This document shows, in pieces, positions 38,846 through 49,951 of a stretch of 52,770 nt of DNA. Each line of letters starts with the position of its first letter. Position 1 is the stretch's first letter. Both the position numbers and the translations under genes were made by a program. Where the stretch lies: positions 1-52,770 of the forward strand of contig CAICTM010000523.1 in assembly GCA_903772945.1 (NCBI GenBank). The letters run 5' to 3'. Source of the DNA: Seminavis robusta (lineage: Eukaryota; Bacillariophyta; Bacillariophyceae; Naviculales; Naviculaceae). The notes under the pieces were generated by a model. That model did no database searches and was not told the origin of the DNA. It was given only the letters and a program-made list of their open reading frames with translations.

Positions 38846-40279
38846 ATGACAACCGCTGTCCCACCACAATGGCCACCCGCCGTGGCAGAAGCCTATGAAC
38901 CTTTGGGTCAATTGGGCAAAGGTGGCTTTGCATCGGTCCTGTTGGCTCGTCGCAAAACGGACCACAATGACTTGGTGGCGATGAAAGTAGTGGGATCTCC
39001 AGACGCCACCAAGCAAGAACATGCCTATGCCCATCGTGAAATCGAGATTTTAAAAGAACTCCAGCATCCTCACATCATGAAAGTAATGGGGTTTTGGGAA
39101 ACGCCTCACAGTCAATGCGCTGCCGTCATGGCCTTGTCGTACAGTCGTGGTCCTACACTGCAACAATTGATTGATCATGGGGGTGCTCTGGCGAGTCACA
39201 CCTTTGGACGTGTCGTCATGGCCCAACTAGTCGATGCCTTGGCTTATTGTCATTCTCGTGCCGTCGTTCACAGAGACGTCAAGCCAGATAACGCGATCAT
39301 CACTGGAGCCACGTTGCAACAAGATGAAATTTGGGATCACACAGCAGCACCGGCCCAGGCGATAGAAGATTGGCAAACACTGGGTCAAAAATGGCACTTG
39401 ACATTGATTGATTTCGGATTTGCCCGTGCTCTCAGCCCCGGCGATTTGGAAAAGGAAGCCGTCACCATGAAATCTCCAAACGACCAACAATTGGTGGAGA
39501 CGGATGGTACCATAGATGGCAGCAGCAGCAGTCGTCGCAGCAGCAGCAACGGCAAGAGAGTGCAACGACGTGACCTGGACAAGTCCATTTCGCATGCCTT
39601 TAAACGTACCATGAGTTCCTTGGGCAATCGCATGTACGCCGCTCCCGAAATTGTCAACGGTGTTCACAGTCGTCACAGTATCGTCGGACTCAATCTTAGT
39701 GGACACAGCAAAGCCGGTAGTGATCTGGGCTTTGACATTACCAAGACGCTCGGACAACACGTGTCCAATTACGGAATGTTGGCCGATGCCTTCTCTCTAG
39801 GCAACACCATCAAGTACAGCATGACGGGAGTGCCGCCCAATGAAAATATTACCGAGTATATCAATCAACAAAACCATCCATTGATCTTGCTCTGTCAATT
39901 TGTCGCCAAGCATGTTTGTGGCAATGCGGATAATTCCAGTACAAGCAGTACACGCAGAATTCAATATCGCAAATGGCATCAATTGCCACCGGAATTGGCC
40001 ACCCTCATTCGAGGCACCACTCATCCCAGTGTCGCACAACGCATGTCGGTACGAGCCGTACGACGAGATGTGTACGTGGCAGATGTCCTCCAAAAGGAGA
40101 CGCTGGCACCGCAAGAAATTCAATTTCTCAAGTGTGCCCTCAAAGAGCAACAACAACAACGAAACGATAGCACCACGAAACAAGAAGAGCCAACATCCGT
40201 CGTAGAACCGAGCCCCCCAATGAAAGCAGCAGCCATCATTGCGGAAGAACCTGATTTCGATATTGGTCTGGAACTGTAG
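38846..40279 (+). CDS. Serine/threonine protein kinase with long inserts
   Basis: Intronless, 477 aa. The kinase domain starts near residue 17: Gly loop L-G-K-G-G-F-A-S-V, Lys in V-A-M-K-V-V, Glu in A-H-R-E-I-E-I-L, catalytic H-R-D-V-K-P-D-N, and D-F-G-F-A-R. An insert of about 35 residues separates the catalytic loop from DFG, and another of about 65 residues rich in Ser and Arg (S-S-S-S-R-R-S-S-S) separates DFG from M-Y-A-A-P-E. A further insert follows before the L-A-D-A-F-S-L-G-N helix. All key residues are present, so it should be active. Group not assigned; substrate unknown. The C-terminal tail is Gln-rich then acidic. Confidence 0.9.
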   Translation: MTTAVPPQWPPAVAEAYEPLGQLGKGGFASVLLARRKTDHNDLVAMKVVGSPDATKQEHAYAHREIEILKELQHPHIMKVMGFWETPHSQCAAVMALSYSRGPTLQQLIDHGGALASHTFGRVVMAQLVDALAYCHSRAVVHRDVKPDNAIITGATLQQDEIWDHTAAPAQAIEDWQTLGQKWHLTLIDFGFARALSPGDLEKEAVTMKSPNDQQLVETDGTIDGSSSSRRSSSNGKRVQRRDLDKSISHAFKRTMSSLGNRMYAAPEIVNGVHSRHSIVGLNLSGHSKAGSDLGFDITKTLGQHVSNYGMLADAFSLGNTIKYSMTGVPPNENITEYINQQNHPLILLCQFVAKHVCGNADNSSTSSTRRIQYRKWHQLPPELATLIRGTTHPSVAQRMSVRAVRRDVYVADVLQKETLAPQEIQFLKCALKEQQQQRNDSTTKQEEPTSVVEPSPPMKAAAIIAEEPDFDIGLEL

Positions 40280-41138
40280 CATGGGGCAACGCGGCCAGTC
40301 AACAGTATGCACAACCACACAGCTTGTTAAGAAGTTGATGTTGACCATGGAGCATCGAGGCACGAGACGCTACGTGGAGGCCTCGGCGATTGAGTACGAC
40401 AGGAAGCAACCGACAATCCAGATCTATCCAAATTGGTGAGAGAGAACAGAAGAACATGCCGAGTCTTCAAGTCTTGTAGCTGGCGCGAGTCCATTCTGAA
40501 GATTGGAAGAAAAGCTTTGGTGGAGGAGGCAAAGATCAAGATACAAGAGGTCAAGCGATGAAGAGCAGAGAGAGAGGCAGTACACAACTTCACAGGTGCA
40601 GTGACAATGCCAGGTGGGTGAAGTATATTCCAAGAGAAACAGGGCTGACAAAGAAAGCAACATCAGGAGTGTGACTGCGCTCGCTCCTGTGCTGCACCTG
40701 ATCCTACCGAACAATAAACCACTGATCAACACACAAGTGCATTTCTAGTCTTCTCTGGGGTGCAGTTCAGCAAGGAAAGGTAGATCGCTCGCTTCGATGC
40801 GATTCAATCAGACCCGTTTACTTGTCACCTTCAGGCAACAGATCAACGTTGAAAGTGGAGTACCTGTACCTGGTACCGTGCCTACCGGTATGCCTGGCCC
40901 ACCAACAATGGACCATCAAGACCAACGCACAGACCAACTCCTGTCAAATCTGGACTTAAACCTGCCCCTTTTCCCGACCAAAGCATGCCCCTGCTCCAGA
41001 GCTACGTTACACTCAAAAGTGTCTCGAACTAATAAATCTTCTCTTTTTAGAGTAGCATACACGTGAAACTTTGCCTCTATGGGAACAGACCAGATCCTCT
41101 ATGATAGAATAGGCTACCATTCATTTGATTCTAATCAA
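40280..41138. other. Convergent intergenic stretch
   Basis: It lies between the 3' ends of the kinase gene and the first DUF6824 gene. A TACCGGTA palindrome is at 40883. No gene was recognised. Confidence 0.5.
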
Positions 41139-42649
41139 TCAAATCAGCTTGTTGTCTCCTGTTGTTTTGGCAGACGTAGTGGAACAATTGTTGGTATTCT
41201 TCAATGTCTGCTCAAACTGGTTGCCGTTCGCTCCTGACGCAAGCTCGCGGCATAGGGAAGCAGCAGACGAGCCTTCCCGAAGGAGCTGGGCTAACTTGGA
41301 GTAAGCTTTGTCATCGCCAATCTCGTACCACATCCCGTCACTCTTGTCTTGCTGAAGGAACCGACCCCGGCCTTCTCGGACAAAGTGGACAAGCTTGCCT
41401 ACGAGCTTACGCTTCGCGGATCGTTGCGCGCACTGATACGCCTTCTTGTATTTGGAGACCAGTGCACGAAACGTCATGTTGCCCTGGTATTGCAGTAGAG
41501 CCAAGAGGAGATGAGGAGCTACAGCACCACATGTGTTGAAGCAACGCTAGGCCACATTTCTCACCTCGTGAGCATTGAATTTCGATCCACGACCAGAAAG
41601 CACGTCGTGGCGATTTACGTCGTCCTCCGAAATGGGGAAGCACTTGGTTTTGGTATCTGGTTTCACTTCACAAAGTTTGGAGGCACTCCCATCCTGAATT
41701 GTCTCGAGAGCTTGGGATGGGTGCAACTGATCAAGCTTGTGCATCCTGATACGGATGCAAAGAATGCAGGCCAGAGAGTGTTTTAGGTTGACAAAGCCCC
41801 CTCAAAGAAACCGAAGGCTGGCACTTACCATGAGTCCGCAGCATGGGTTAGAACGGACGCAAGCTCTGTCGGTCGATTCTGGGGAGGGACATCCCAACTG
41901 ATCGGACCTGGAGCAAGGTTGGTCCCAGTCCCAGCCGCATTGTGTTGCTGCTGTAGAGAAAACTTGGTCTTGTCCAGTGAAGGAGAAAAAGGAGGACTTC
42001 CATTTGTGCCTCCCACCCAGGACAACCCCTGCGGGAGTTGTTGCTGTCTCAACATGGCAATTTCAGGTGGCTGAACTGGGGGAGTTGCAAGGAAATTTGG
42101 GTTGTACAGTTGTGGATGGCTAAGACCAAGAAGGCTCGTCCCTTTTGGAGTGAGAGGTGACCGGTGATACGAAATCGAAGGTAACTTATTCTGCGGCGAT
42201 GGCTGAAGACTAGCATTCATGGCACTCCACGATTCGGCCCCTGGAGCTGTATTCAGAACTCCAGCTACGCCCATTTCCTTGGGGGGCAACATCGGGGGCA
42301 GCATCGCTACCGCGTAGCCAGAAAATTGTGGTGGTGCGTCATGAGGTTGGATTCCATGCGAAGAAGGAAACCCTTGAATCGCTGGATTGTACATAGATGC
42401 TGCGGGAATCCATTGTGGTACCTGCAAGTACTCAGGAGCAGGTTGATACTGGATAAGTGGCGGATATGAAGGTAAGGCTGCATTGGTGTTTTCATTTAAC
42501 AAAGGATAAGTAGCCGCCTTTGTAGCAATATTGTTCTCGCCATTTGGCATCGACTGAAAGCTGGCCGGTACCGCTGCGTTCGGGAGCGCTGAGCTTCGCT
42601 GTTGGGGCCCCTTTTGTTTGTCGTTCTTCGCCATTTCGTAAGGAAGCAT
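41139..42649 (-). CDS. DUF6824-domain protein, C-terminal domain type
   Basis: Three exons on the minus strand: 41829-42649, 41565-41745 and 41139-41483, in phase across introns of 83 and 81 nt, 448 aa. The first ~270 residues are disordered (Pro-, Gln-, Asn- and Ser-rich). The C-terminal part holds a DUF6824 domain: D-V-L-S-G-R-G-S-K-F-N-A-H, then across the intron G-N-M-T-F-R-A-L-V, G-R-G-R-F-L-Q-Q and M-W-Y-E-I-G-D-D-K-A. DUF6824 is widespread in diatoms, often beside regulatory domains, and a nuclear or nucleic-acid role is suspected but unproven. The start is taken at 42649; 42634 is also possible. It is the smaller neighbour and paralogue of the gene at 43228-45903. Confidence 0.82.
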
Positions 42650-43227
42650 CGTTATCACACGGTAGGCCTAAGATGGGTGTGGTCTCATGGCTCGATGAAA
42701 AAATGGAACTAGATGTTGTGTTGCTGCAGCCATGGATGCTTGCCGTTTCCTTTCTTCCTCAAAAGTCGACTCCCGTGGTCAATGTTGCAAGGGCTCCCCG
42801 CGACTTATGTGCTCAGACTCCAAGATTTATGGGAAGTGCGGCCTGGCGCAGGTCAACTCCCGAGGGAACCCGGTTGTTGTATCATCCTTCGCTAGTGTGG
42901 ACGGGAGAACCCATGTGGACTCGACTCGGCTCTACTAAAATAGTCTATCCGCTGATGCACAGAAATAGCTGCCAAAGGGATGCTCATCCGGATTCTTTGC
43001 TGGCAAATGTGGGCATTGGCGGTGGCCTGACAGAAAAAATTGCCTAGGAGATGAATTCATATACTTCTGGAAATTAGCTAGAGAAGTCATGTGGGTCTTT
43101 GCAAATGGAGACAATCCGTACACTTTTTGAATTAGCCTGCCGGGAGGAAGATATGGCATCGTACCGGTAGGTGCTATGATAGCATGTTTTTGAGCTGGAA
43201 AACTATATTTACCCAAAATCAGCCCGC
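42650..43227. other. Intergenic stretch between tandem DUF6824 genes
   Basis: It holds the 3' UTR of the larger gene and the promoter of the smaller one, both on the minus strand. A TACCGGTA palindrome is at 43162. No other gene was recognised. Confidence 0.5.
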
Positions 43228-45903
43228 CTACATATACTCATAGTCTTGTTCTTCCTCTTCATCTTCTTCAATCTTTGCTCTCTTCCGGCTGCCAAGTAGC
43301 TCTTCGTCAGAACCATCATCGGATTGGCCCTCGCTCACCTCAGAACGACGTCTGTTAGCATCCGTCGCTGACCTAGAGCCAGACTCTTCCACATATTCCT
43401 GATCAACAATTGTTGGTTTGATGCCCTGGCTATGCATCACCGGCGACTTCTTCCTAGCTGGTTGTGCGTTGGCCGCAGCCTGTCCGGACCGCTTTGGAGA
43501 ACGGGGCCGTTTAGGTTTGGGTGAAGAAGATCTCTCCGGGGCACGCTGAGGCTTGCCGCCATCGCCATTGGTAAACACAGAACGAGGAGACACTTGTGGA
43601 GCACCAACAGGATGCCCCGGATGCATCCTCGTGGCACCTCCCATAATCCCCCCTCGTGGAACGTGCTGATACCCATGTAAGGCGGGCATTGGAGGACCAT
43701 CGCTGTCGCTAGAGGCCGCTGACATGGCTACAGGAGCTCGTCCAATTACCCGGTTGATTGCATTGGGGAGATCCTCCGGTGGAACCGGGCCGCCTTCGCT
43801 CTCGGTCACATGTCGCATCAGTTCAGCGGTTCCCTCGCGCAAAGCCTGAGCGCACTTGCCATGTGCTCGCTGGTCCCCACATTCGTACCACATATTGTCG
43901 GCGTCGTCTTTCTGCAGAAATCTTCCCTTCTTGTGCCTTACAAAGTTGGTCAATCTCTTGGACAAACGTCCCTTGTCCCCCTTCTTAGCCGTGCAGTAGT
44001 GCAGTCGAAACTCAGATACTAAAGTACGAAAGTGCATGTTGCCAACGTGATGATTCGTCATACCGCCTCTGCCAAGGAGAACTACGGGAGGGAACGAAAC
44101 ATGGGGTTGAGATAATATGACGAGCAGAGAACAAACGAACCGAGACCAAGCTGATTCACCTATTCACCTACCATCACAGTCTGTAATTTCCGATTCCTTG
44201 ACAGGATATTTCTTGTCGTTGTCTGGCGCTGTGTAGGGCTTCATGGGAAGGGTTTCCAACTGTTCCATGCCAGAAGTGAGGGGACTCGGATCCGCGCTCG
44301 TGATTGGTTGCTTCCTGACAAAAAGTCTTGGACCCTCATCGTCCTCGTAGCTACCCTGAGAAGCTGTTTCATTTAGAGCCGGGGGTGGGAGTTTCGCGTG
44401 CTGTTCCAGCTCTTTCTTCGTAATGGCTGCCGCTGCTGACATTGGAGATAATCTTGGATCTGGAACTGGGACGCTTTTCTGCTTTGGGGAAAGCTGCCCT
44501 GGCTGAAGCGGTCGTTGTTGCTGCTGCTTCAACATTCCAGACATGCCAGACATGGCGGCCAATACCTGCTGATTATGTTGTTGTTGCTGTTGCTGCTGCT
44601 GTTTACGGGTTTCCTCGCGAGAGTACTGCCCCAACAAAGCAGCCGCTGCAGCTGCTCGATCCGTGCTTTCTCTTACTGCAGCCAGCGCCATCATGGCGGA
44701 GCCCATGGGTGGTTGTTCGCTTGGCTTGGGGCTGGTCGATCGTTCTTCACCACTAACGCCTCTTTGGCGTTGCGCCAACATTTGCTGTGCTGTTTTCGCA
44801 GCCGGCTGGGATTGTTGCTGCTGACCGAGAGATGCCATGACTGCAGCAGCATGCTGTTTTTGTTGCATTTGTTCTCTTGCTTGTCTCTGAGCAGTAGCAC
44901 CAGGACCTCGTGTCTGTTGTGCTTGTCTCGCCATCATGGCCGCTGGAGTTAAGGCCCCCGCATTCAGTTGTTGGCGCATGGCGGCTTGTTGTTTTTCAGA
45001 CAAAGCTTTCAAATGCTCCTCCTTCAATGCCACTTCTTGCTGGAGTTTGTGGGCTTCTTCTTGCCTATATTTTTCCAATTGAAGTTGCTGACGTTTCATG
45101 GCAGCTGCATACTCCATAAATGTAGGCTGACCACCGGCGGCGGCAGCAGCAGCTGCAGCAGATTGGAGTTGTTGGGTAGACAATCCCGGCATACCAGGGT
45201 GATGCTGAGCCAAAGCATGTGGAGTCGTTGCTGGGCTTAACCCCGAGAGTTTCTGCTGCTGAACCAATCGAGGATTATGAAAGGGGGACATGGCAGCAGC
45301 TGCCGCGGCAGCCGTTGGGGTAAGACCTGCTGCTGCTGCTGCCGAAAATCCAGTTTGGCCCAATCCCATGCCCAACCTTTGGTTGTTGTTGTTGTTGTTG
45401 GTAGTGTTGCTGTTGCTGCTGGAACCATTCTGGTTTTGATTGGGACCGGAATTCACTAGCAGAGGCGTTGTGGGGTAGAATAAATGAACCGCCGAACGTG
45501 GATGCAACGACAGGGTACTGGGATGTAGCGAGAAGAACCCAAAGGGAGGATGTGCCATGGCGTTTGCTGCCGTGGTGGAATGATATTGGCGAAGCTGTGC
45601 GAGGTCAGCCACTTCTGGAGCATTATCAAATTGACCGTCAGCGGCAGGAAGCTTCTGTTTCTCATGGGGTGTCTTGATAATTTTGCTGTCCTTTTGAAAC
45701 ACAATAGATCTCAATTGCCTCAGACCGTTCACACTAGTATCCGTGGCCTTGTAGATCTCGTTGTCCTTGCGCCGACGGCTGCTTTTCTTCTTCTTCTTAG
45801 TCGAGCTACCGCCTCCCTTGGAGCCAGTGCGAACGATTGTCCCTGGTTTAGCACCGGCCATAGTAGGAGACAGGCTGCGTTTGGACTCTTTTGACTGGTC
45901 CAT
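43228..45903 (-). CDS. Large DUF6824-domain protein with Gln/Ala-rich N-terminus
   Basis: Two exons on the minus strand, 44172-45903 and 43228-44081, joined in phase 1 by a 90-nt intron (861 aa). The junction rebuilds the domain start D-V-L-L-G-R-G-G-M-T-N-H-H-V-G-N, followed by M-H-F-R-T-L-V, K-K-G-R-F-L-Q-K and M-W-Y-E-C-G-D. The DUF6824 domain therefore sits at about 577-665. The N-terminal 570 residues are low complexity, with Lys/Ser/Arg near 35-46, Asn and Ala runs, a Gln-rich coiled-coil-prone part (about 270-345) and a run of nine Gln near 440. The C-terminal 190 residues have basic R-S-P/K-R-P blocks and a final acidic run. This composition fits a nuclear regulator; the function is unknown. 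Confidence 0.82.
44574..44602. repeat. Trinucleotide repeat coding poly-Gln
   Basis: A run of TTG/CTG triplets on the plus strand that reads as consecutive Gln codons in the minus-strand DUF6824 gene. Confidence 0.85.
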
Positions 45904-47597
45904 CTTTCTCGGTTGTCTTTCTTTCCTTGTTATTCACTCTCTTAACCTAACCAATGATGCTAGCTAGGATACCCCTCCTCGTTTGAATCAAAATACTCCC
46001 AAGCTGCCGGGAGCTGCCTGTTGTGGTTTGTTGGTTCTAGCTGTCGCTGTGACTCAAAGTGATGTTGCTTTGGGTTTTCGTTCAGAACACCGCCTCAAAA
46101 TGGCCACCCACGCTGTCGCTTGTAAAGGAAACTTCGAGGGGCAAAATAGAGGCGCAAACAGCATGAAGCATCGAGAAAAGCAACCAGCCATGCAGAGGGC
46201 TGCAGCAGGTTCTCTAATAAAATGTGTCCGTAAACTTGTAATGTTCACATCTTAGGAATCATTCAGAAACATATTTAGTTCAAAATGGCACTATAAATGG
46301 CCATTATTGAATTATTGTATCTATTTATGATCATTTTCGAATTTCATTTTTGTAATATATCAATGCAAAAATGGCACCAAAGCCACAGTATTGGCACACC
46401 CTTCAATCGTAGTTTCTGCGTAGGTCGTAGTACGAATCACAGGTCATTCCTGCTTCGATGGAACGATCACTGCCAAGTTTCAGTACAGTACAAACTCTAC
46501 ATACGAGAGTTTGGATCAGTCACCGTTGAAGTTGCAATCAAATTTTGCGAAGGTTCTGTGGCCTGCGACCGTGCAGATCGGATCTTCTCCTTTGTTTTTA
46601 AGATTTGATTCCTTGGCGTGGCACTTTGGCACAGCAATGCAATGTGCAGCTCGCCATATCTAGCTAGCTAGAGTGTCATAGCTACTTGATCTAAGATTGG
46701 AAGATCATCGCACATGATGCAAAAAAGGCATTTAAATTAATTAAGCTACATCGCACTGGTATGGCGAGACTCCCGCAGAGAGAATGTAGAGGACTCTCGC
46801 TTGTTCATATACTTGGGGATCCTGGCTGGCAGCCACCCACCAACGTTCTTGAGTGCGATAGCGTATAGATTGTTGAAGATCAGGCAGCCATGAGCTCTTT
46901 AGGGTGCCATCTGAAGCTGAGCCCCTTCACCTCACGGAAACTTTTAGGAGGTGCTGCCAGGAAGCTCCTGCTTTTCGTGCAGCAAAATCCCACGCTACCA
47001 GTACTGGTACTAATATGTATTGGACTGTATCTGGTACTACCGGTAGTACCTGTACATCGTACGTTAAAACTTTGTATTGCGGGCCAAACAAATAATTGTA
47101 ATCTTATTATCAAGGTAAAAACATTGAGGTTCTTCGTCTCGTCCAGCGATCCCATTCTGCGGTCATTCAGTTACAACCACGAAACGCATGAATTGGTAAG
47201 ATCCAAACATCCAAACACACTCAGTAGTGCACTACATTACGAGTACTCTGAAGGCTTGAGTGTAGTAGTTGTGTTACTGTGACTCAATAGGTGTGGTACT
47301 CGGAGCTGTACTAGGCTAGTAGTATGCATAGTAACCGGTATCGATCCAAGTGGAAGTCGCCAGTACCACTCCACAAGTATCCCGGCAGCCTTCTCGCGAC
47401 TTTGTTTTAGCCAGCGAGCACGTTTAGACATGGCATTTTCAGACTGGCCAGTATTTTGCAGGAAATGAAATGAAGAAATCAATCCAATCAGCCTGTCCAG
47501 CAAGCTGAAACTGGATCGTCCAGTAGACAACCAGCTAGTGACACCTCGCCCTACCTCTTGCTTGTGCGTATCATTGATTGCCTGCATGCTACGGTAG
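45904..47597. other. Intergenic stretch of about 1.7 kb
   Basis: The left end holds the promoter of the large DUF6824 gene. No open frame has a recognisable signature. A TACCGGTA palindrome is at 47038 and an AT-rich patch (TTAAATTAATTAA) near 46732. The right end is the 3' UTR of the fucosyltransferase-like gene. Confidence 0.5.
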
Positions 47598-49611
47598 CTA
47601 CCGGTATTTGGCATCCATTTTGCAGGTTTCTTTTGTGCAGTTCAAAACCAAGGAAGTGTTTCTGAACCATTCCAAGGCCAAGGCTTCCCCCTTGGCATCC
47701 CATAAAGCACGCATATCTATGCCGGAGATAGTATGCCTGGCATCTGCTTTCACCAAGACGACATTGTCTCTCGCCATGTCTTTTATGCGTGGTTCCTGCT
47801 CAACCCATGAATAAGGGCTTCCCCAGCTTCGTGGCCTCGGAAGGTATCCCGTCCCAAAGGTTGACACAATGGGAAAGACTGAGAAACTTGACATGGCAGC
47901 AGCAATAGTCTGGTTTGCCATGACTGACGATAAAAGGAAGAAGAAAGAAGCGAGATAGCGCAGTGCAATGACATTACATACTTGAACAAATTGGATCGAC
48001 GCCGCAAAGCAACAGCCAAGCAACGAAGCAACCGATTACTGACTTACTCATTCGCGTATATGCCATCACTATGGATTCGTCCTTTCCATTGTGTACTCGA
48101 ACGGCAGCCTTGGGAAACCGTTCGTGAAGGGTATCAATAAGTGCAAACACCACCAGCTTGCAGCGATTTCCAATGCTACGATCCAGGGGTGTTTTGAAGG
48201 TTTGATTGGTTCTACTGTCAATGGCCTCTTCGTCGTCCGCAAAAGGTTGGGTAGCAATGCCGATGGACCTAGCTGCCGGAGATATGTGCCGTAATATCTC
48301 ATGAAACTTTTGGAAGCCATAGTAGGACCCAGCAGCAGAGCCGATCATAATGTCCCCACAGCGAAAGTGCACCACCACATCATCCATGTCTGCAGCTTGG
48401 TTCGATTTCACCAGTGGATTGTGGTGCCGTGCTTGAAGCTGAGGCTGATACGGATATCGCAGAGCTGTTTCATATTCCAGGTATTTTGAAGCCCAAGCCG
48501 TAGCAGGGTGATTGGCAGAAGAAGGAGGAATCCCAACGACAGAAAGTGCCATTCGTCGCATGTCGAATTGAATCTGATCGAGTAGGTAGCCAATTGGTAC
48601 CTTGTTGAAAGTAGAACACACCCTATTAATTGAAGGGAGACTAGCTCTGTCTGTGGCGTCATCAGACACTGGAAAGTGTCCAAGAAGCCATGGTAACACC
48701 AGCAAACTTGACATGTCAATAGCATCATGACACGTCATGTGCAGATCAACTTTGAGAGCTTGTGCAGCCAATCGAATTCCATAGATTGCAGTGGCATAAT
48801 TTCCAATTCCTGCTTGTCCATATTCATGTATCTCTTGACATCCCAGGGTAACATTGAGTCGCTGTAGTGTACTAGTATTGTTAGCAGTATCAGCATTGGC
48901 AAAAAATGTCTTGCACAGACGATTGTGTCGCCAGTAGCTGCGCAGAAACCCCATTAAACTAGGCTGTGCCCTGTCTCCGCTGGGAGGAATACCAGCCCAT
49001 TTCACTTCTCTAATAGCTGTCTTCTGAGGAGAATCTTTCAGAGTAGAAGCTGATGAATTGGAGGAGGAGATAGCACCCCAGCGGAGAAAGTCTCCTCTTC
49101 GCATACTGCGATTTCGACCTTGGCCTTCTATATCCGGAAGAGCGATGGATGCATTGTAGAATAAGTCTTCTATCACAACTAGAAGAACACATGTGAGCAA
49201 AAACACGTACACGTGGTGAGCTTGGTGAACACATCATCTTCTCTTTCATGAAGAAAAGAAGAGCGCAGTGGAGAAAAGTGGTGAGAGCTTTCAATTTCAA
49301 AACGATGACAGCAAAGCTGCTTTGCAGAATGAACGGAGTACGGTACACTGTACCGGTACGATGTACTATACAGGAACACGTCTCCTCTGGTGAAGAGGCG
49401 AGATGGCACTTAGAGCGAGACTGGACGGGCGAGAGCGAAAAGGAGAGCCGAAGGCTCGGAACGCGCGAGACCGGCCTGGCGAGATCTAAGTGACAGCGAG
49501 ACTCCACCAGCGGAGATGTGTTAATGTTGGAACCCACTCACGCTGCAGACATCTAAGTAATGATTTTTTTAGCTCACATTTTAGGTTTCGAACCAATGGA
49601 AATGGAGCCAT
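47598..49611 (-). CDS. Fucosyltransferase-like glycosyltransferase of a diatom family
   Basis: Two secure exons on the minus strand: one ending at 48048 and one at 47598-47923, joined in phase 1 (124-nt intron). The upstream end is unsure: no ATG exists in the main frame. The best model adds a short exon at 49578-49611 (start in a good AAAATGG context), spliced in phase 1 to 49178, for 496 aa. A GTG-initiated frame at 49212 with a hydrophobic segment is the alternative. Key motifs are V-V-V-H-F-R-C-G-D (the H-x-R-x-x-D pattern of fucosyltransferase-type enzymes), S-I-G-I-A-T-Q-P-F, and across the intron A-Y-T-R-M-I-M-A-N-Q-T-I. Several N-x-S/T sites suggest passage through the secretory route. 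Donor and acceptor sugars are unknown. Confidence 0.65.
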
Positions 49612-49951
49612 TTTTGCTGCTGCAGTGCCTGGATCGGATGCGGCAGCTGATGCAGCACACCTCGAACGGATGCCATTCAACAGCCACAACATCACGCAAC
49701 CATCACCCAGTCACTAGTGGCTCCTATTGCCGCCTTTACCAGTCAAAAGGTCACGCCATCTCCAGTAAGGCTGGTGTCTTTGCTTTCGCGGCAGCTGTCT
49801 CGTGGAGTTCCTTTTCCTCGTCGATCTTGTTGCCTCTCGGTGGTGTGTGGTGAGTGAGAGACCAGAGTCAAGTCATCATCAGTCCAGTCATCGAGTTCTT
49901 GGCATCGCTCACGTCAGTACCGCCGTACCGCCGCTTTGTCAGCAGGTCATC
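49612..49951. other. Divergent promoter region
   Basis: About 340 bp between the proposed first exon of the minus-strand glycosyltransferase gene and the start of the plus-strand acidic protein. It holds both promoters and leaders. Confidence 0.4.

Noticed and set aside
44515..44952. Leu/Cys-rich plus-strand frame opposite the DUF6824 gene
   Set aside because: It is the reverse complement of Gln and Ala codon runs.
49224..49537. Minus-strand frame as the first exon of the glycosyltransferase
   Set aside because: Its frame does not connect in phase with the main exon, and no donor fits; the short exon at 49578-49611 fits better.
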